Source: Cyanobacteria bacterium M_surface_7_m2_040
GTDB lineage: Bacteria > Cyanobacteriota > Cyanobacteriia > PCC-6307 > Cyanobiaceae
Reading direction: 5' to 3'
Assembly: GCA_016882555.1 (NCBI GenBank)
Contig: VGPQ01000071.1
Span: 1 to 6,855, forward strand
Length of the DNA stretch: 6,855 nucleotides
Every line of letters begins with the position of its first letter. The first letter of the stretch is position 1. Below, one piece after another: positions 5,342 to 6,855 of the stretch. Under the pieces are notes generated by a model. It searched no databases. It had not been told where the DNA came from and saw only the letters and a program-made list of their open reading frames with translations. Position numbers and translations under genes: made by a program.

Positions 5342-6820
5342 GTGCGGCTGCAGTTGGTCGCCAGCACCAGCGTGGCCTATGCGGTTCTGGCCCTGCTCAG
5401 CGGCCTCACCGGCCCCCAAGACACCGCCATCGCCGAGATCTGGCTGCCGGCTGGCCTCAGCTATGCCCTGGCCCTGCGGGTGGGCTTCTGGGCGGTGCCG
5501 GTGCCGCTGCTGGGAACGCTGCTGAGCCATGTCTCGGCGGGCGACAGCCTCAGTGCGGGGGTGCTCGCCATGGCCCTGGGCCACGCCAGCGGGGCCGCGC
5601 TGATGGGGGTGCTGGGACACCAGTGGATGCGCCGGGCCGATCTGTTTGCCTCGCTGCGCAATGTGTCGGCTTTCCTGGCTGCGGTCGCCCTGGCCGCAGG
5701 GCTCAGCACCCTGATCGCCTCCCTGGCCCTGCCCAACCTGCGCGACTGGTCGATCCAGGGCGATGCTCTGGGCTGGTGGGGCGGCGACGTGGCGGGCGCC
5801 ATCGTGCTCGCACCCGCCCTGCTGAGCTGGATGGGCCGCAGCGCTGGGCCCCGGCTGCGGGAGCTCAGACGGCCCGAATTTCTGCTGTTGGTAATCTGCT
5901 GCCTGGCGGCCAGCGCGATCGCCGACAAGGGGGTGATCAAGGTGTTGAGCCTGCGCCCCCAGACCCTGCTGGTGCCGCTCACGATCTGGGGCGGACTGCG
6001 CTTCAGTCCAGCGGCAGCCACCGTCGCCAACGTGGTTCTGGCGCTGGGGATGTCGGTGCTCCCCGACCAGGACCGCAGGCTGCTCGACCTCACCAGGGGG
6101 CTGGAATCCCAGGAACTGCTCGAGCTGGGCGTTACCACCAGCCTGTTGGTCGGCCTGGTGGTGCTGGTGATCAGCAACAACCGCGCCCGGGCGAGCCGTC
6201 AGCTGGCCCAGGTGGCAGGCTCCCTCGAGCGCACAGTGGCCGAGCGCACCGACCAGCTCGCCCGAGCCAATGCCCAGCTCAGACACCTCAGCGAAACCGA
6301 TGGCCTCACCGGCCTGGTCAACCGGCGGCACTTCGATGCGCTGCTGCGCGAGCGCTGGATCGAGGCCGCAACGGCAGGCAGCCCCCTGGCCTTGGCGATG
6401 ATCGACATCGACCACTTCAAGCTCTACAACGACCACTACGGCCATCAGGCCGGGGACCGCTGCCTGCAGCAGGTGGCCGACGTGCTGGCGGCTCAGATCC
6501 GTAGCAGCAGCGACTGCGCAGCCCGCTATGGCGGCGAGGAATTTGTGCTGCTCTGGAGCACCATCACGCCCGCTCAGGCTGCGGCAGCGGCCGAGCGCCT
6601 GCGCCAGGCGGTGAGCGATCTGCAGCTGCCCCATGCCACCAGTCCCGTGGGGGCATCGGTGAGCCTCAGCATCGGTGTGGCGGCGACCACGTGGAGCGGC
6701 CACCCAGCCACGGCCCCGGCCGACGAGCTGCAGCATCAGATCGAGGCGCTGCTGCGGCAGGCCGACCAGAACCTCTACGCCGCCAAGGCTGCCGGCCGCA
6801 ACCGCGTGGTGGCGAGCTGA
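5342..6820 (+). CDS. MASE1-GGDEF membrane diguanylate cyclase
   Basis: The product should make cyclic di-GMP from two GTP at the inner membrane in response to an unknown signal. From GTG 5342 (492 residues), several hydrophobic segments fill about 1-280, with [13 protein letters not shown] (34-46) and [14 protein letters not shown] (145-158), the marks of a MASE1 sensor domain. A short coiled coil (about 284-316) leads into the GGDEF domain, which begins [12 protein letters not shown] (320-331). DIDHFK (355-360) carries metal-binding Asp, and GGEEF (397-401) is the active-site loop, so catalysis is expected. The inhibitory-site motif RxxD is not canonical: the sequence is RSSSD (387-391), one residue too long. 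The start is uncertain: TTG 5234 would add 36 low-complexity residues and leave only 28 bp to glyQ, while GTG 5342 has GGGAG (5325-5329) 12 nt upstream. Confidence 0.92.
   Translation: MRLQLVASTSVAYAVLALLSGLTGPQDTAIAEIWLPAGLSYALALRVGFWAVPVPLLGTLLSHVSAGDSLSAGVLAMALGHASGAALMGVLGHQWMRRADLFASLRNVSAFLAAVALAAGLSTLIASLALPNLRDWSIQGDALGWWGGDVAGAIVLAPALLSWMGRSAGPRLRELRRPEFLLLVICCLAASAIADKGVIKVLSLRPQTLLVPLTIWGGLRFSPAAATVANVVLALGMSVLPDQDRRLLDLTRGLESQELLELGVTTSLLVGLVVLVISNNRARASRQLAQVAGSLERTVAERTDQLARANAQLRHLSETDGLTGLVNRRHFDALLRERWIEAATAGSPLALAMIDIDHFKLYNDHYGHQAGDRCLQQVADVLAAQIRSSSDCAARYGGEEFVLLWSTITPAQAAAAAERLRQAVSDLQLPHATSPVGASVSLSIGVAATTWSGHPATAPADELQHQIEALLRQADQNLYAAKAAGRNRVVAS
5915..5922. repeat. HIP1 octamer GCGATCGC
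   Basis: This is a second exact copy of the cyanobacterial iterated palindrome, inside the MASE1-coding part of the diguanylate cyclase gene. Confidence 0.75.
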
Positions 6821-6855
6821 GCGCAAGGGCCAGCGCCGCTTAGGCCACCAGCTGC

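Noticed and set aside
4939..6504. A 521-codon plus-strand frame across glyQ and the diguanylate cyclase gene
   Set aside because: It spans two real genes, one on the opposite strand and one in another frame, and its product is Gly/Arg/Pro-rich with no domain.
5285..6826. A 513-codon minus-strand frame opposite the diguanylate cyclase gene
   Set aside because: It is a compositional shadow, rich in His and Gln, with no recognisable motif.
6821..6855. A possible minus-strand gene end (QLVA then TAA at 6840-6842) converging on the diguanylate cyclase gene
   Set aside because: Only four codons lie in the window, too few to support a gene; no terminator hairpin is clear either.
1..6855. CRISPR array, insertion sequence or transposase
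   Set aside because: No regularly spaced repeats of CRISPR length, no transposase motif and no terminal inverted repeats with target duplication were found; the only regular repeats are the short iterons and the LysM duplication.

Overview
The window looks like chromosomal DNA of a high-GC unicellular cyanobacterium of the Synechococcus/Cyanobium type. The signs are the strongly GC-biased codon use, two copies of the cyanobacterial HIP1 octamer GCGATCGC, a GlyQ alpha subunit of the separate-subunit glycyl-tRNA synthetase, and a ComEC of the cyanobacterial form. The organism assignment is inferred from sequence character only, not from a search.

Left end (1-615): a minus-strand tRNA-Ser(CGA) gene with a strong hairpin terminator. 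Beyond its 3' end lies a 64-codon remnant of a tyrosine integrase of the DUF4102 (P4-type) class. Three exact copies plus one degenerate copy of TACCCCAACA sit directly upstream of the integrase start. This is the usual arrangement at the edge of an element inserted at a tRNA 3' end, and the base composition here is lower in GC than the rest.

Centre-left (616-3550): comEC (minus strand) is open for 678 codons except for one in-frame amber TAG at 1615-1617, where the local context (VPL*AVPANLLA) suggests a lost tyrosine codon. Its C-terminal region also lacks the metal-ligand motif of the metallo-beta-lactamase domain found in many ComEC proteins. A divergent gene for a secreted protein with two LysM repeats starts only 25 bp away.

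Centre (3547-4258): a brnT-brnA type II toxin-antitoxin pair on the minus strand, of visibly lower GC. Its antitoxin gene overlaps the LysM gene tail-to-tail by 4 nt. The toxin start codon lies inside a perfect short palindrome, just below a possible promoter that would give an almost leaderless mRNA. Before it comes a 64-codon small membrane-protein gene coupled to glyQ by an ATGA overlap.

Right (4255-6820): glyQ (minus) and, divergent from it, a membrane-bound diguanylate cyclase with MASE1 and GGDEF domains, carrying an intact GGEEF active site but a displaced inhibitory-site arginine.

No wholly new multi-gene system is evident. The points most worth checking are the single-codon break in comEC, the integrase/iteron scar at tRNA-Ser, and the likely autoregulatory start region of brnTA.
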